Positions 1 to 7,693 are shown, counted from the stretch's first letter. The stretch is 15,357 nucleotides of DNA from Marvinbryantia sp. (GCA_016297895.1 JAEDFS010000044.1:1-15357), one strand, 5' to 3'. Notes: generated by a model from the letters alone, not told the origin. Numbers and translations: made by a program.

Positions 1-2437
1 TCTCATCCGGAATTTCCTCCTGATATTTTACGATTCCGCTGTCACTGGAAAATACCCAATATGTGCTGGGATCATATCCATATTCTACCCGTATGGTGCC
101 ATCCAGCCCCACACTCCGGATGAATGCTCCTGTAATACTGTTCGATTCCCGGATCTCCAGCACAACCGCATAGCCATCTGAAATCCTCTGGGTGCCCAGT
201 TCATCAAAGCCCAGTACCCAGTTGACAAATGTGTTTCTTATGATCGCACCGTCTGTACAAAAAAACACGTAGGGATCCTCTGAAGTCCCGCTTCCTTTGT
301 AATACATTCCCTCCGAACCGGTGGCAAAGGTAAGCTCACTCAGTGGATCCAGCTTTACAAGCGGTGATTCTTCCGGTTCCAGATAGTTCATCTGAATGGT
401 ATAAGATTTCTGCTGCCCGTCCCAGGTTACTGTCGGAATGTAATTCTGTGCAAAGACAGCCATATAGTACTGATCCGGATTCTTTCGATCCGAAGGCCAG
501 CTGACTTCCACGTTTTTCCAGGACTGTACCGTCACCGGATAAGGATCCGCCGTATCTTCCAGCACTTCTGACACCTGAGCCCCCGCCGTTTCTGTCTCCT
601 GTTCGGAAAAACTTTCCATTCCGGAAATATCCTGTATCTCCGCCTCTGTTTCCGGTTCTTCCTCCCCGTCTGTCTGACCGCTTCCACCCTCTTCCTGATA
701 GGGTGCCTTTATAATTTCCGTAAAAAGCGGTTCCTCATCTTCCGGATCCACATAAAACTTCATCGGCAGCTCTGATGGCCATTTTTCTCTTGCATTCGTC
801 CCGTGATTCCAGTTTACCGTGACCGTAAAAGCACCGATTGGTTCCTCTGACACCTGTGTATCCGATTCTGACACATTCTGCGTTTCTGATTCTGTCACAA
901 TCTGTGTCTCTGTCTGCGGCTCACCCGTAGTCTGTATCTCTGTCTGTGTCTCTGTCTGCGGCTCACTCGTAATCTGTGGCTCTGTTTCTGTCTCCCCGCT
1001 GCTTGGTATCTGTGTTTCTGAATTCGATTCTTCCGGCGATTCTGACTCGTTCCGGCTCTCCGATTGATCCTGTTCTCCGGTTCCGGGCTCATCTGAAGTC
1101 TCACTCTCTGCCTCAGAAGTCTCCTGTTCCGGTTCCGTGATCTGCGGTTTCACAAGATAAACCGTCTGATTGTTTTCTCCTGCCTGGAAAACCAGACTTT
1201 CTCCAACCAGTTCCGCAGTCTTCACCGGAAGCTCCAGATACATATCTTCCAGAATTCTCTGCCCCTCATGCTGGGTTTTTAATCCATCATGAAAAGCCAG
1301 GGTCAGTTTTACCATATCCTGTGCCCCGTTTTCCGTATCCTGCACACAGGTAAATCCTCCGATTTCCGGATAATCATTCCCATCCACTGTCGCCGTTCCA
1401 TAGATCTTGCCGGCCGCTTCCTTTTCCAAACGAATGCCTTTGATATACATCCGATAAGTATTTCTCCCTTCAAAGAAATACCCGTCCGTCTCTTTAAAAT
1501 GAGGGATCACCGTAATCTGATCGCTGTTTATGACTGCCGTTACATTTTCCTGCCGGGAGATCGTATCTGCCAGAAGGACCTCTTCCCCCTCCTGCGTTTT
1601 TTCTTTTATTCGGATATTGTTCAGAAATCCTTCCAGGCTCTGATTCAGCTTTGGTTTTTCTAAATCTTCCTTTTCAAAAATGCCGGTGCCTTCGGATGTG
1701 ATTTCATCTCCCTGAGATGCCTGATCCAGATCCGCCGGAGTCAGATTCTCAATGATCACTTCCTCTGTATCATCCACGGCCTGTTCCGTCCCATTCTGAC
1801 TGTCTTCGCTTTTGTTTTCCGTCTGGTTCTCTTCGGAAGCCGCCTGTGGTTCTGCGGTTTCAGGAGATACTGTCTCCCGGGCTGTTTCCTGGGCTGTTTC
1901 CTGGACTGTCTCCTCCTGTCCTTCCTGAGCAGCCATCATCTCCCGCTCTCCTGTCACCAGTCGGGCCAGATCTTCATCAGAGTATGCGTCTTCCTCTTCA
2001 TTCCCTGCACTGTTCGCTACAGGTGTGGTGCTTTGAAGCTTCTTAAAATCCGCCTCGGCCGCTTTCAGCTCCAGCTGCAGTTCCTGAACTGTCAATTCCT
2101 GCAATTCCCTGTCCAGCTCCAGAAGAGTCGTGTCGTACGCCAGCAGCTTATCACCTATTTTGACTGGGTCGCCCTCTTCTACATATACTTCTGATATCAC
2201 TTTATCGTCCGGTATCTGGATGCTCTGACTGACATCCGACACGACTGTTCCGGAAGTTCCTTCTCCCTCTCCCCAGCCAATCCATGCCGAAGCGTCCAGA
2301 TCCGAGACAGAGTACACTTCTACTGCTTTTCCACGGTTTTTCATCCAATAACGGACTCCCGCCGTACCTCCTGCTCCCAGGATTCCCAGTACAAGCACTG
2401 TGATCAGGATTCCTTTCCACCATTTGTTCTTTTTCAT
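1..2437 (-). CDS. Large HlyD/MacA-like membrane fusion protein, 3' end outside the window
   Basis: The frame is open from ATG 2437 to the left edge, about 812 codons without a stop, so the gene is partial at its C-terminus. A Shine-Dalgarno AAGGGG (2444-2449) overlaps the stop of the ATPase gene and sits 6 bases before the ATG. Residues 7-32 form one N-terminal membrane segment. Residues about 80-102 (VISEVYVEEGDPVKIGDKLL) are a lipoyl-like half motif of a barrel-sandwich adaptor, followed by a short helix to about residue 130. Residues about 133-249 are Glu/Gln/Thr-rich and probably disordered. Residues 250-430 look globular and beta-rich. Residues 433-541 are again Glu/Ser/Thr/Gln-rich with repeats. 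Residues about 541-580 and 635-680 (VTVNW, WPSELPMKFYV, VEVSWPSD) faintly resemble Cna-B-type beta domains split by an acidic stretch. Typical adaptors have 350-500 residues, so this one is very large. The role in ABC export is inferred from the neighbouring ATPase and adaptor genes. Confidence 0.8.
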   Translation of the reverse strand, partial: MKKNKWWKGILITVLVLGILGAGGTAGVRYWMKNRGKAVEVYSVSDLDASAWIGWGEGEGTSGTVVSDVSQSIQIPDDKVISEVYVEEGDPVKIGDKLLAYDTTLLELDRELQELTVQELQLELKAAEADFKKLQSTTPVANSAGNEEEDAYSDEDLARLVTGEREMMAAQEGQEETVQETAQETARETVSPETAEPQAASEENQTENKSEDSQNGTEQAVDDTEEVIIENLTPADLDQASQGDEITSEGTGIFEKEDLEKPKLNQSLEGFLNNIRIKEKTQEGEEVLLADTISRQENVTAVINSDQITVIPHFKETDGYFFEGRNTYRMYIKGIRLEKEAAGKIYGTATVDGNDYPEIGGFTCVQDTENGAQDMVKLTLAFHDGLKTQHEGQRILEDMYLELPVKTAELVGESLVFQAGENNQTVYLVKPQITEPEQETSEAESETSDEPGTGEQDQSESRNESESPEESNSETQIPSSGETETEPQITSEPQTETQTEIQTTGEPQTETQIVTESETQNVSESDTQVSEEPIGAFTVTVNWNHGTNAREKWPSELPMKFYVDPEDEEPLFTEIIKAPYQEEGGSGQTDGEEEPETEAEIQDISGMESFSEQETETAGAQVSEVLEDTADPYPVTVQSWKNVEVSWPSDRKNPDQYYMAVFAQNYIPTVTWDGQQKSYTIQMNYLEPEESPLVKLDPLSELTFATGSEGMYYKGSGTSEDPYVFFCTDGAIIRNTFVNWVLGFDELGTQRISDGYAVVLEIRESNSITGAFIRSVGLDGTIRVEYGYDPSTYWVFSSDSGIVKYQEEIPDE
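901..977 (-). repeat. Two direct repeats, 42-bp period, inside the large adaptor gene
   Basis: The 35 bases at 901-935 recur at 943-977 with two mismatches (C/T and G/A). The period of 42 bases is 14 codons, so copy number changes would keep the frame. The encoded protein repeats EPQTETQ within a Gln/Thr/Glu-rich linker (about residues 487-513). Degenerate TCTG-rich relatives continue on both sides, from about 840 to 1020. Confidence 0.85.
1869..1916 (-). repeat. Four tandem 12-bp repeats inside the large adaptor gene
   Basis: Four adjacent 12-base units read on the plus strand as actgtctcccgg, gctgtttcctgg, gctgtttcctgg and actgtctcctcc. The two central units are identical. On the coding strand they give ETV/QETA/QETA/RETV-like tetrapeptides (about residues 174-190) in the first low-complexity segment. 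The unit is in frame (4 codons). Confidence 0.85.
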
Positions 2438-2447
2438 TCAAATCCCC

Positions 2448-3131
2448 TTACTTTCCTGATTGCTTTTCCTCACTTAATTCCCCGTCAAAAATATAAACGG
2501 TACGCTTTGCATACTTTGCCACATCGGAGTCATGGGTAATCATTACGATCGTCACACCGTCATCATTCAGTTTCTGAAACAGTTCCATTACCTGCAGGCT
2601 GGACTTGGAATCCAACGCACCGGTAGGTTCATCCGCAAGAAGGATTTTGGGATTATTTACCATCGCCCTTGCAATGGCAACTCTCTGTTTCTGACCTCCG
2701 GAAAGCTGTGTAGGAAGAAAATCCATACGATCCCCAAGCCCTACATTCTCCAATGCCTGTGCTGCTCTTTTTTTTCTCTCCTTCTTGGATATACCCGCAT
2801 AAACCAGAGGCAATGCTACATTTTCCAGTGCTGTCTGCTTCGCAAGAAGCTGGAAAGTCTGAAACACAAACCCAATATTATGCAGCCGTTCATCAGCCAC
2901 TTCATTATCCTTCAATCCCAGCACATTCTTGCCATTCAGCAGGAAGGTGCCCTTAGTCGGCTCATCCAGACATCCGATAATATTCATCAATGTAGATTTG
3001 CCTGAACCGGACGGCCCCATGATCGCCACATATTCCCCTTCAGCCACATGAAGGCACACATCCTTTAATACAGGAACAACCATTTTCCCTGTCACATAAT
3101 CTTTATAAATATGATCCAACTCTAAAATCAT
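2448..3131 (-). CDS. MacB/LolD-type ABC transporter ATP-binding protein
   Basis: This 227-residue ATPase should energise the neighbouring exporter from the cytoplasmic face of the membrane. All catalytic motifs are present: Walker A GPSGSGKST (39-47), Q-loop Gln91, signature LSGGQ (143-147), Walker B ILLADEP with Glu168 (163-169), D-loop GALD and switch His200 (ITHD). Size and the IMGPSGSGKSTLMNIIGCLD region fit the MacB/LolD/FtsE-like export class. I chose ATG 3131, because AGGGTGA sits at a workable distance before it and the family usually begins MIxLxxIYKxY. A GTG three codons upstream (3140) is in frame but overlaps that ribosome-binding sequence. The gene starts 14 bases after the upstream adaptor stop and ends 10 bases before the next start, so the three are probably one transcript. 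The permease partner is not in the window. Confidence 0.95.
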   Translation of the reverse strand: MILELDHIYKDYVTGKMVVPVLKDVCLHVAEGEYVAIMGPSGSGKSTLMNIIGCLDEPTKGTFLLNGKNVLGLKDNEVADERLHNIGFVFQTFQLLAKQTALENVALPLVYAGISKKERKKRAAQALENVGLGDRMDFLPTQLSGGQKQRVAIARAMVNNPKILLADEPTGALDSKSSLQVMELFQKLNDDGVTIVMITHDSDVAKYAKRTVYIFDGELSEEKQSGK

Positions 3132-3145
3132 CTTTTTCACCCTGA

Positions 3146-4528
3146 CTATTCCAGTTCCGCATCTCCTTCTTCGATTATTTCATAATCGCCCTCATCAAAG
3201 ACCGGCTGCTCATCACCATAGTCCATAAAGCCCATGTCCTGCGAAAAGTCCACATTGTCCTCATATTCTATTCCATCATCGTATTCCATATCGTCCTCAT
3301 AACTGTCCATACTCTCTGACAGCTGATCTGTATTTCTGGTCACCGTCATCCCTTCTGACAGTTCTTCTGCCGGGAATGCAATATAATCATCCTCTGACAG
3401 ACCATCCAGAATCTCATATTTCATCAGATCCTCGTCATACGTTCCCAGTGTGACTTTCCGTTTTTCCAGTCGGTCTTTCTCATTGGCTGCCCATACATAA
3501 GGAGTCACGTTTCCGTCCTCGTCGGTGATCAGATAATACTCATCCAACCACATGCCATCCGGAAGATCCTCCTGTCCCTCATCCATCACAATGTAAACAT
3601 GCTGTCCCAGCATCAATCCTTCTGAGGAATCCAGATCCACATAAAAAGGATATAATGTGGAGTTGGTCATAGAACTGTCACCGCTTCCGTAATACATACC
3701 GGCGCTTTGATTAGAGGATCCGTTCTCCCGGTCGATCGCAGTCAGCGTTCCGCTCCAGGTCAGGCTCTCATCCACACGGGAATGAACGATGACCGGTGCC
3801 CCTTCTGTAATCTGCATCATATTCTGTTCGTTGATCTGTCCTTTTACCCGGTAATCTCCGGTTGCCATGATCGTGATAAACGCCGAACTGTCCTCCGAGC
3901 TGTCCATAGAAGAAGCACTTCCGGAATCATCCGGGTTATTAATGGACTTGATCACACCTTTTTGTTCACTTTTTACCACTGCATTGGCAATCTGCTTTTT
4001 CAGGCTCTCCATTTCGGCCTGCTTGCTCTTTTTTTCATATTCCGAACGCTTGATGGAATTCTCCGTAGTCATGATCTGTGTGGTATAACTGAGCTGTTCG
4101 TCCGCAGAAGCCTTGCTGCGCTCCTTCTCCAGCTGCTTGATCTGAGCCTGCGCCGATTCAATGGAAATATCCGAGTTTTCTATATCGATCTCCAGCTGAG
4201 TGATGCTGTCCTGTGCCTCATCTGTATCATACGAGAAGAGCTTTGTTCCCACATCCACTTCATCTCCCACGGAAACATAAGTCTCCTTTACCTTCATTCC
4301 GCTGTTCAGCTCTACTTTGATCGTCTTCTGCGGTTCTACCACTCCGGAGAACCGATTCTGCGTCCCGTTCGCTGTCAGGCCGGTAATCATCCCTACCGAA
4401 TCTGCAAACACACTTTCCTCACTGCTCTGCGTCCCGATTCCGCCTCGAAATTTAAAATACCAGATACCGCCTGCCGCTCCCCCAGCCAGGATCAGTATCA
4501 GTAAAAATATACCTGCTTTTTTCTTCAT
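3146..4528 (-). CDS. MacA-like membrane fusion protein with an acidic C-terminal tail
   Basis: This 460-residue protein is a periplasmic-adaptor-type (RND/HlyD superfamily) partner of the ABC ATPase encoded next. Residues 5-25 form a membrane anchor. Residues about 60-105 hold the first lipoyl half (FSGVVEPQKTIKVELNSG, VSVGDEVDVGTKLFSYD). Residues 105-186 are a helical hairpin rich in Gln/Glu/Lys. The second lipoyl half follows (AVVKSEQKGVIKSI, about 183-196), then a beta-barrel (GDYRVKGQINEQNMMQI, about 224). A C-terminal membrane-proximal domain ends near residue 400. The last ~55 residues are rich in Asp, Glu and Tyr and contain no Lys or Arg. Start: ATG 4528 has AGAGGG 11 bases upstream; a GTG at 4540 would fall inside that ribosome-binding sequence. 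The gap to the ATPase start is 14 bases. A promoter probably lies in 4529-4670. Confidence 0.92.
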   Translation of the reverse strand: MKKKAGIFLLILILAGGAAGGIWYFKFRGGIGTQSSEESVFADSVGMITGLTANGTQNRFSGVVEPQKTIKVELNSGMKVKETYVSVGDEVDVGTKLFSYDTDEAQDSITQLEIDIENSDISIESAQAQIKQLEKERSKASADEQLSYTTQIMTTENSIKRSEYEKKSKQAEMESLKKQIANAVVKSEQKGVIKSINNPDDSGSASSMDSSEDSSAFITIMATGDYRVKGQINEQNMMQITEGAPVIVHSRVDESLTWSGTLTAIDRENGSSNQSAGMYYGSGDSSMTNSTLYPFYVDLDSSEGLMLGQHVYIVMDEGQEDLPDGMWLDEYYLITDEDGNVTPYVWAANEKDRLEKRKVTLGTYDEDLMKYEILDGLSEDDYIAFPAEELSEGMTVTRNTDQLSESMDSYEDDMEYDDGIEYEDNVDFSQDMGFMDYGDEQPVFDEGDYEIIEEGDAELE

Positions 4529-4562
4529 GCTCTGTCTCACCCTCTGATTTTATCTGTTTCTG

Positions 4563-4580
4563 ACTATACTTCTAAAGTAT
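4563..4580 (-). promoter_or_regulatory. Candidate operator dyad overlapping a possible -10 of the exporter operon
   Basis: Positions 4566-4580 form a perfect inverted repeat, ATACTT-CTA-AAGTAT. On the minus strand it overlaps TATAGT (4563-4568), a fair -10 box about 35 bases upstream of ATG 4528. I see no good -35 at 16-18 bases, which would fit an activator-dependent or repressed promoter. This rests on pattern only; no regulator is identified. Confidence 0.35.
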
Positions 4581-4670
4581 CTTACCATATTCTCTTTCTA
4601 AATGCACTACCATTTTCCCATGTTCACAGAATCTTCAGAAACGTATGTTCTTTTTTTGCATGTAACATAA

Positions 4671-4699
4671 TTGACAATATTGCATTTTTCATATAAAAT
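4671..4699 (+). promoter_or_regulatory. Sigma-A-like promoter of the lipoprotein gene
   Basis: A consensus -35 TTGACA (4671-4676) is followed after 17 bases by -10 TAAAAT (4694-4699, 5 of 6 matches). Transcription would begin near 4706, leaving an untranslated leader of about 22 bases. AAGGAG (4715-4720) lies 7 bases before ATG 4728, which fixes that start. The preceding 50 bases are AT-rich. Confidence 0.85.
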
Positions 4700-4727
4700 G
4701 AAACTGACAAAAATAAGGAGTCATATT

Positions 4728-5813
4728 ATGAAACAGAAAACGACAAAGATTTTATTTTCGTTACTTCTTTTATTGATGCTGAACGGATGCGGATATGCCG
4801 GACCTGAAAAAGCAGTCCGTCAGGAACTGGAACTGATCAAAAAGCTGGATGATACAACGGTGGAAACTTTCCTTGCTTATGAAAGCAGCCATCTTACCGG
4901 TTCAGATACAGCAGAGATCACGGAAGAAGCCACAGAGGCAGTCAAGCTGTTTTTTCAGGATTTTAAATACAGGATCCGCTCGTCTTCAGTCAGCGATGAT
5001 GAGACAAGTGCCTCTGTTGTTGTAGATATCACGAACCTGGATGCACGGGCTCTGGCAAAGGATCTGTGTCGTCTTATGATTTCCCGATCCACTTTTTTGG
5101 AATCCCGGGAAGATTCCCCAAACAGCCTGGCTTTCTCCTTTGCTCTTATGAAGGAATGTCTGGAATCTCACACTTATGAACAGGTCACCTCTTCTGTCAC
5201 GGTGCCTCTCACCCGCCAGGATGATCTCTGGCAGGTTCAGAATACCGCCGAACTGCAGGACCAGCTTGCCGGCGGACTGGCATCCAGCCTGGCAGATCCC
5301 TATCTATTGGCTCCTGAGGAAGTGCTGGATCTCAGGCTTGCGCCTTTTTGTGACTTTACCGGCGAAGACTGGATCTCCTATCTGAATATCCAGGATATCT
5401 TCCATCTTGGAACAGCTCTGTCTTCTCAGATCGATGCTGCACTTGCGGAACAGATTGCTTCTTATTTTGATTATAAGATTCTCTCTTCCACTCAGGATCA
5501 GGATACTGCCGCTGTTACCGTCCGTATCACCAGCCTGGATCTGGAGTCTGTCATCAGCCAGTGCCGCATGGATCTGCTGGACTATGCCGGCACAACAGAA
5601 TCTATACGCGCTACAGATGAGGAACTGAATCAGAAGACCTCCGAGATCCTGCTGAATGCTCTGTTCAGCAATCAATCTTCTTCTGAAAAAGAGGTATCTA
5701 TCACTATGATCAACAATGGCTATACCTGGGAGACTGCGCTTAACGATTCCTTCGCCGATGCCCTGCTCGGAGGAGTTTCCGAAGCTATCAGCCAGCTTGC
5801 CGCAACCGATTGA
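4728..5813 (+). CDS. Putative lipoprotein with a duplicated domain, function unknown
   Basis: The 361-residue product begins with a lipoprotein signal peptide: MKQKTTK, a hydrophobic core of about 11 residues, then lipobox LNGC with Cys21. It should be lipid-anchored on the outer face of the cytoplasmic membrane. The mature part has two similar halves. FKYRIRSSS..TSASVVVDITNLD at residues 79-105 aligns with FDYKILSST..TAAVTVRITSLD at 247-271. A Cys-Arg pair follows each (DLCR, SQCR). The pattern recalls small secreted NTF2-like/DUF5105-type lipoproteins, but I do not claim a family. ATG 4728 is preferred over the in-frame TTG at 4671, because that TTG is part of the -35 box. The gene is divergent from the exporter operon and ends at a strong terminator, so it is probably monocistronic. 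Confidence 0.9.
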   Translation: MKQKTTKILFSLLLLLMLNGCGYAGPEKAVRQELELIKKLDDTTVETFLAYESSHLTGSDTAEITEEATEAVKLFFQDFKYRIRSSSVSDDETSASVVVDITNLDARALAKDLCRLMISRSTFLESREDSPNSLAFSFALMKECLESHTYEQVTSSVTVPLTRQDDLWQVQNTAELQDQLAGGLASSLADPYLLAPEEVLDLRLAPFCDFTGEDWISYLNIQDIFHLGTALSSQIDAALAEQIASYFDYKILSSTQDQDTAAVTVRITSLDLESVISQCRMDLLDYAGTTESIRATDEELNQKTSEILLNALFSNQSSSEKEVSITMINNGYTWETALNDSFADALLGGVSEAISQLAATD

Positions 5814-5857
5814 AAAGCCCCGGCTTCAGATTTTCTCTGCTGCCGGGGTTTTATTTT
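5814..5857. terminator. Probable bidirectional intrinsic terminator
   Basis: Arms CCCCGGC (5818-5824) and GCCGGGG (5842-5848) form a 7-bp GC stem. It is extended by G-U and three A-U pairs through AAAAG (5813-5817) and TTTT (5849-5852). A small inner CAG/CTG stem lies in the loop. The T-rich tail TTTTATTTT (5849-5857) ends the plus-strand lipoprotein transcript. The A tract on the left gives a shorter U tract for minus-strand transcripts that have passed the aspS stop (5876), so both convergent genes can share it. Confidence 0.85.
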
Positions 5858-5875
5858 ACATGGATCCTTCTGATT

Positions 5876-7666
5876 CTATTCTTCTTCTGCTGCTATCTCA
5901 ATTCCCAATTCCTGAAGCTGTTTTTCTTCTACTCTCTCGGGAGCCTCTGTCATCAGACAGGATGCATCTTTTACCTTTGGGAATGCGATCACATCACGAA
6001 TACTATCCTGTTTTGCCATTAACATGACAAGACGGTCCAGGCCGTAAGCCAATCCTGCGTGAGGCGGAACACCATATTTGAACGCATCCAGAAGGAAACC
6101 AAACTGTTCGTGTGCTCTTTCTTTTGTAAAACCAAGCACCTCAAACATTTTTTCCTGAATATGATCCTGATGGATACGGACACTTCCTCCGCCGATCTCA
6201 TTTCCGTTCAGAACGATATCATATGCCTTGGCACGGACTCTGCCCGGATCGGAATCAAGAAACTCCAGGTCTTCCTCCATCGGCATGGTGAATGGATGAT
6301 GCATGGCTGTAAAACGACCTTCCTCCTCGGACCACTCCAGAAGCGGGAATTCTGTAATCCATACGAAACGATACTCATTCTTATCCAGCAGGTTCATCTG
6401 CTCTGCCAGTTCCAGACGAAGAGCGCCCAGCACATCCCATACCAGCTTGGTCTTGTCTGCTGCAAAAAGAAGCAGATCTCCGTTCTGACCATCCATAGCT
6501 TTGATCAGAGCATTCATTTCTTCTTCCTTCATGAATTTACCGAAAGAAGATTTTACGGTGCCATCCTCCTGAATTGCCACATAAGCAAGACCCTTTGCAC
6601 CATATCCCTTGACAAACTCTACCAGCTTATCGATCTTCTTGCGAGGCATGCCTCCCTGTCCCTTGGCATTGATACCACGCACACTTCCGCCTGCCTCGAG
6701 AGCATTTTTAAATACGACAAATTCGCAGTTCTTTACTACTTCTGATATATCTACCAGCTCCATACCGAAACGAAGATCCGGCTTATCGGAGCCAAAACGA
6801 TTCATGGCCTCTTTCCAGGTCATTCTCTGGATCGGAAGCTGTACCTCCACATCCAGCACCTCTTTAAACAGGAATGCCAGAAGCCGTTCATTCACATCGA
6901 TCACATCATCCACATCTACGAAAGAAAGCTCCATATCGATCTGCGTAAATTCCGGCTGACGGTCTGCACGCAGATCCTCATCACGGTAACATCTTGCGAT
7001 CTGAATGTAACGGTCATAACCGGAACACATCAGAAGCTGTTTGAACAGCTGCGGTGACTGGGGCAGTGCATAGAAGCAGCCCGGATGCACACGGGAAGGT
7101 ACCAGATAATCTCTTGCTCCCTCTGGAGTACTCTTGCACAACGTTGGTGTTTCGATCTCCAGGAAACCTTCATTTGCCATAAACTGACGTACCAGCGTAG
7201 CAACCTTGGATCTCATGATCAGATTTCTCTGAAGATCCGGTCTTCTCAGGTCCAGATAACGATATTTCAGACGAAGCTCCTCTCTGGTCTTGCTGTTCTC
7301 CTCAATAGGGAAAGGCGGTGTCTCAGCCTCAGACAGAACACGCAGTGTATTCACTCTGATCTCAATTTCACCGGTCTTCAGATTCTCATTCACAGCACCG
7401 GAACGCACCTCCACCACACCGGTTACTGCAATAACAAACTCACTTCTAAGCTTTCCGGCCCTCTCAAATCCTGCCTCATCAATACTGCCGTTTTCAAAAA
7501 TCAGCTGCATGATTCCGGAACGGTCTCTCAGATCCACAAAAACAATACCGCCTTTGTTTCGTGCTTTCTGAACCCATCCCATCAGGGTTACCTGATTTCC
7601 GATCATTTCTTTTGTTACTTCCGTACATCTGTGGGACCTGTGCATTCCCTTCATTGACTCTGCCAT
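5876..7666 (-). CDS. aspS: Aspartyl-tRNA synthetase, bacterial type
   Basis: This 596-residue enzyme charges tRNA with aspartate in the cytoplasm. It has an N-terminal OB-fold anticodon-binding domain (about 15-115, MGWVQKARNKGG and FVDLRDRSG). The class II catalytic core follows, with FLEIETPTLCKSTPEGARDY (168-187), SPQLFKQLLM and motif 2 CYRDEDLRADRQPEFTQID (226-244). The bacterial-type GAD insertion lies at about 300-420, and motif 3 GLAYGLDRLVMLM at 538-550. Length is normal for the bacterial family. ATG 7666 has GAGGAG 8 bases upstream. It is the last gene of the apt-rel-...-aspS unit, 27 bases after hisS and before a terminator. No T-box leader is possible in that gap. Lys38 occupies the position of E. 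coli Leu30, a residue linked to discrimination of tRNA-Asp from tRNA-Asn. Confidence 0.98.
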   Translation of the reverse strand: MAESMKGMHRSHRCTEVTKEMIGNQVTLMGWVQKARNKGGIVFVDLRDRSGIMQLIFENGSIDEAGFERAGKLRSEFVIAVTGVVEVRSGAVNENLKTGEIEIRVNTLRVLSEAETPPFPIEENSKTREELRLKYRYLDLRRPDLQRNLIMRSKVATLVRQFMANEGFLEIETPTLCKSTPEGARDYLVPSRVHPGCFYALPQSPQLFKQLLMCSGYDRYIQIARCYRDEDLRADRQPEFTQIDMELSFVDVDDVIDVNERLLAFLFKEVLDVEVQLPIQRMTWKEAMNRFGSDKPDLRFGMELVDISEVVKNCEFVVFKNALEAGGSVRGINAKGQGGMPRKKIDKLVEFVKGYGAKGLAYVAIQEDGTVKSSFGKFMKEEEMNALIKAMDGQNGDLLLFAADKTKLVWDVLGALRLELAEQMNLLDKNEYRFVWITEFPLLEWSEEEGRFTAMHHPFTMPMEEDLEFLDSDPGRVRAKAYDIVLNGNEIGGGSVRIHQDHIQEKMFEVLGFTKERAHEQFGFLLDAFKYGVPPHAGLAYGLDRLVMLMAKQDSIRDVIAFPKVKDASCLMTEAPERVEEKQLQELGIEIAAEEE

Positions 7667-7693
7667 AATCTTATCTCCTCATTCCATATTGTT

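Noticed and set aside
840..1020. CRISPR-like repeats
   Set aside because: Repeats are imperfect, in frame, without spacers of uniform unrelated sequence, and lie inside a coding region; no cas genes nearby.
819..1067. Plus-strand open frame with Ser/Val/Cys-rich repeats
   Set aside because: It is the antisense reading of the repeat-bearing linker in the large adaptor gene; the low-complexity composition explains the odd protein, and no ribosome binding site is seen.
2202..2441. Minus-strand frame starting with TTG at 2441
   Set aside because: It is frame-shifted relative to the adaptor gene, which has a true ATG at 2437, a good ribosome binding site and about 812 open codons.
3707..4504. 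265-codon plus-strand open frame
   Set aside because: Antisense to the first adaptor, which has a clear anchor, coiled coil and lipoyl halves.
4671..4727. Longer lipoprotein start at TTG 4671
   Set aside because: The TTG is part of the -35 box, upstream of the expected transcript start; ATG 4728 has AAGGAG and yields a proper signal peptide.
6059..6745. 228-codon plus-strand open frame
   Set aside because: Antisense to aspS, whose motifs fully explain this stretch; Cys/Phe/His-rich composition typical of a shadow frame.
7667..7693. T-box leader for aspS or hisS
   Set aside because: The gap before aspS is 27 bases and hisS overlaps the upstream gene, so there is no room for a T-box; none was seen before apt either.
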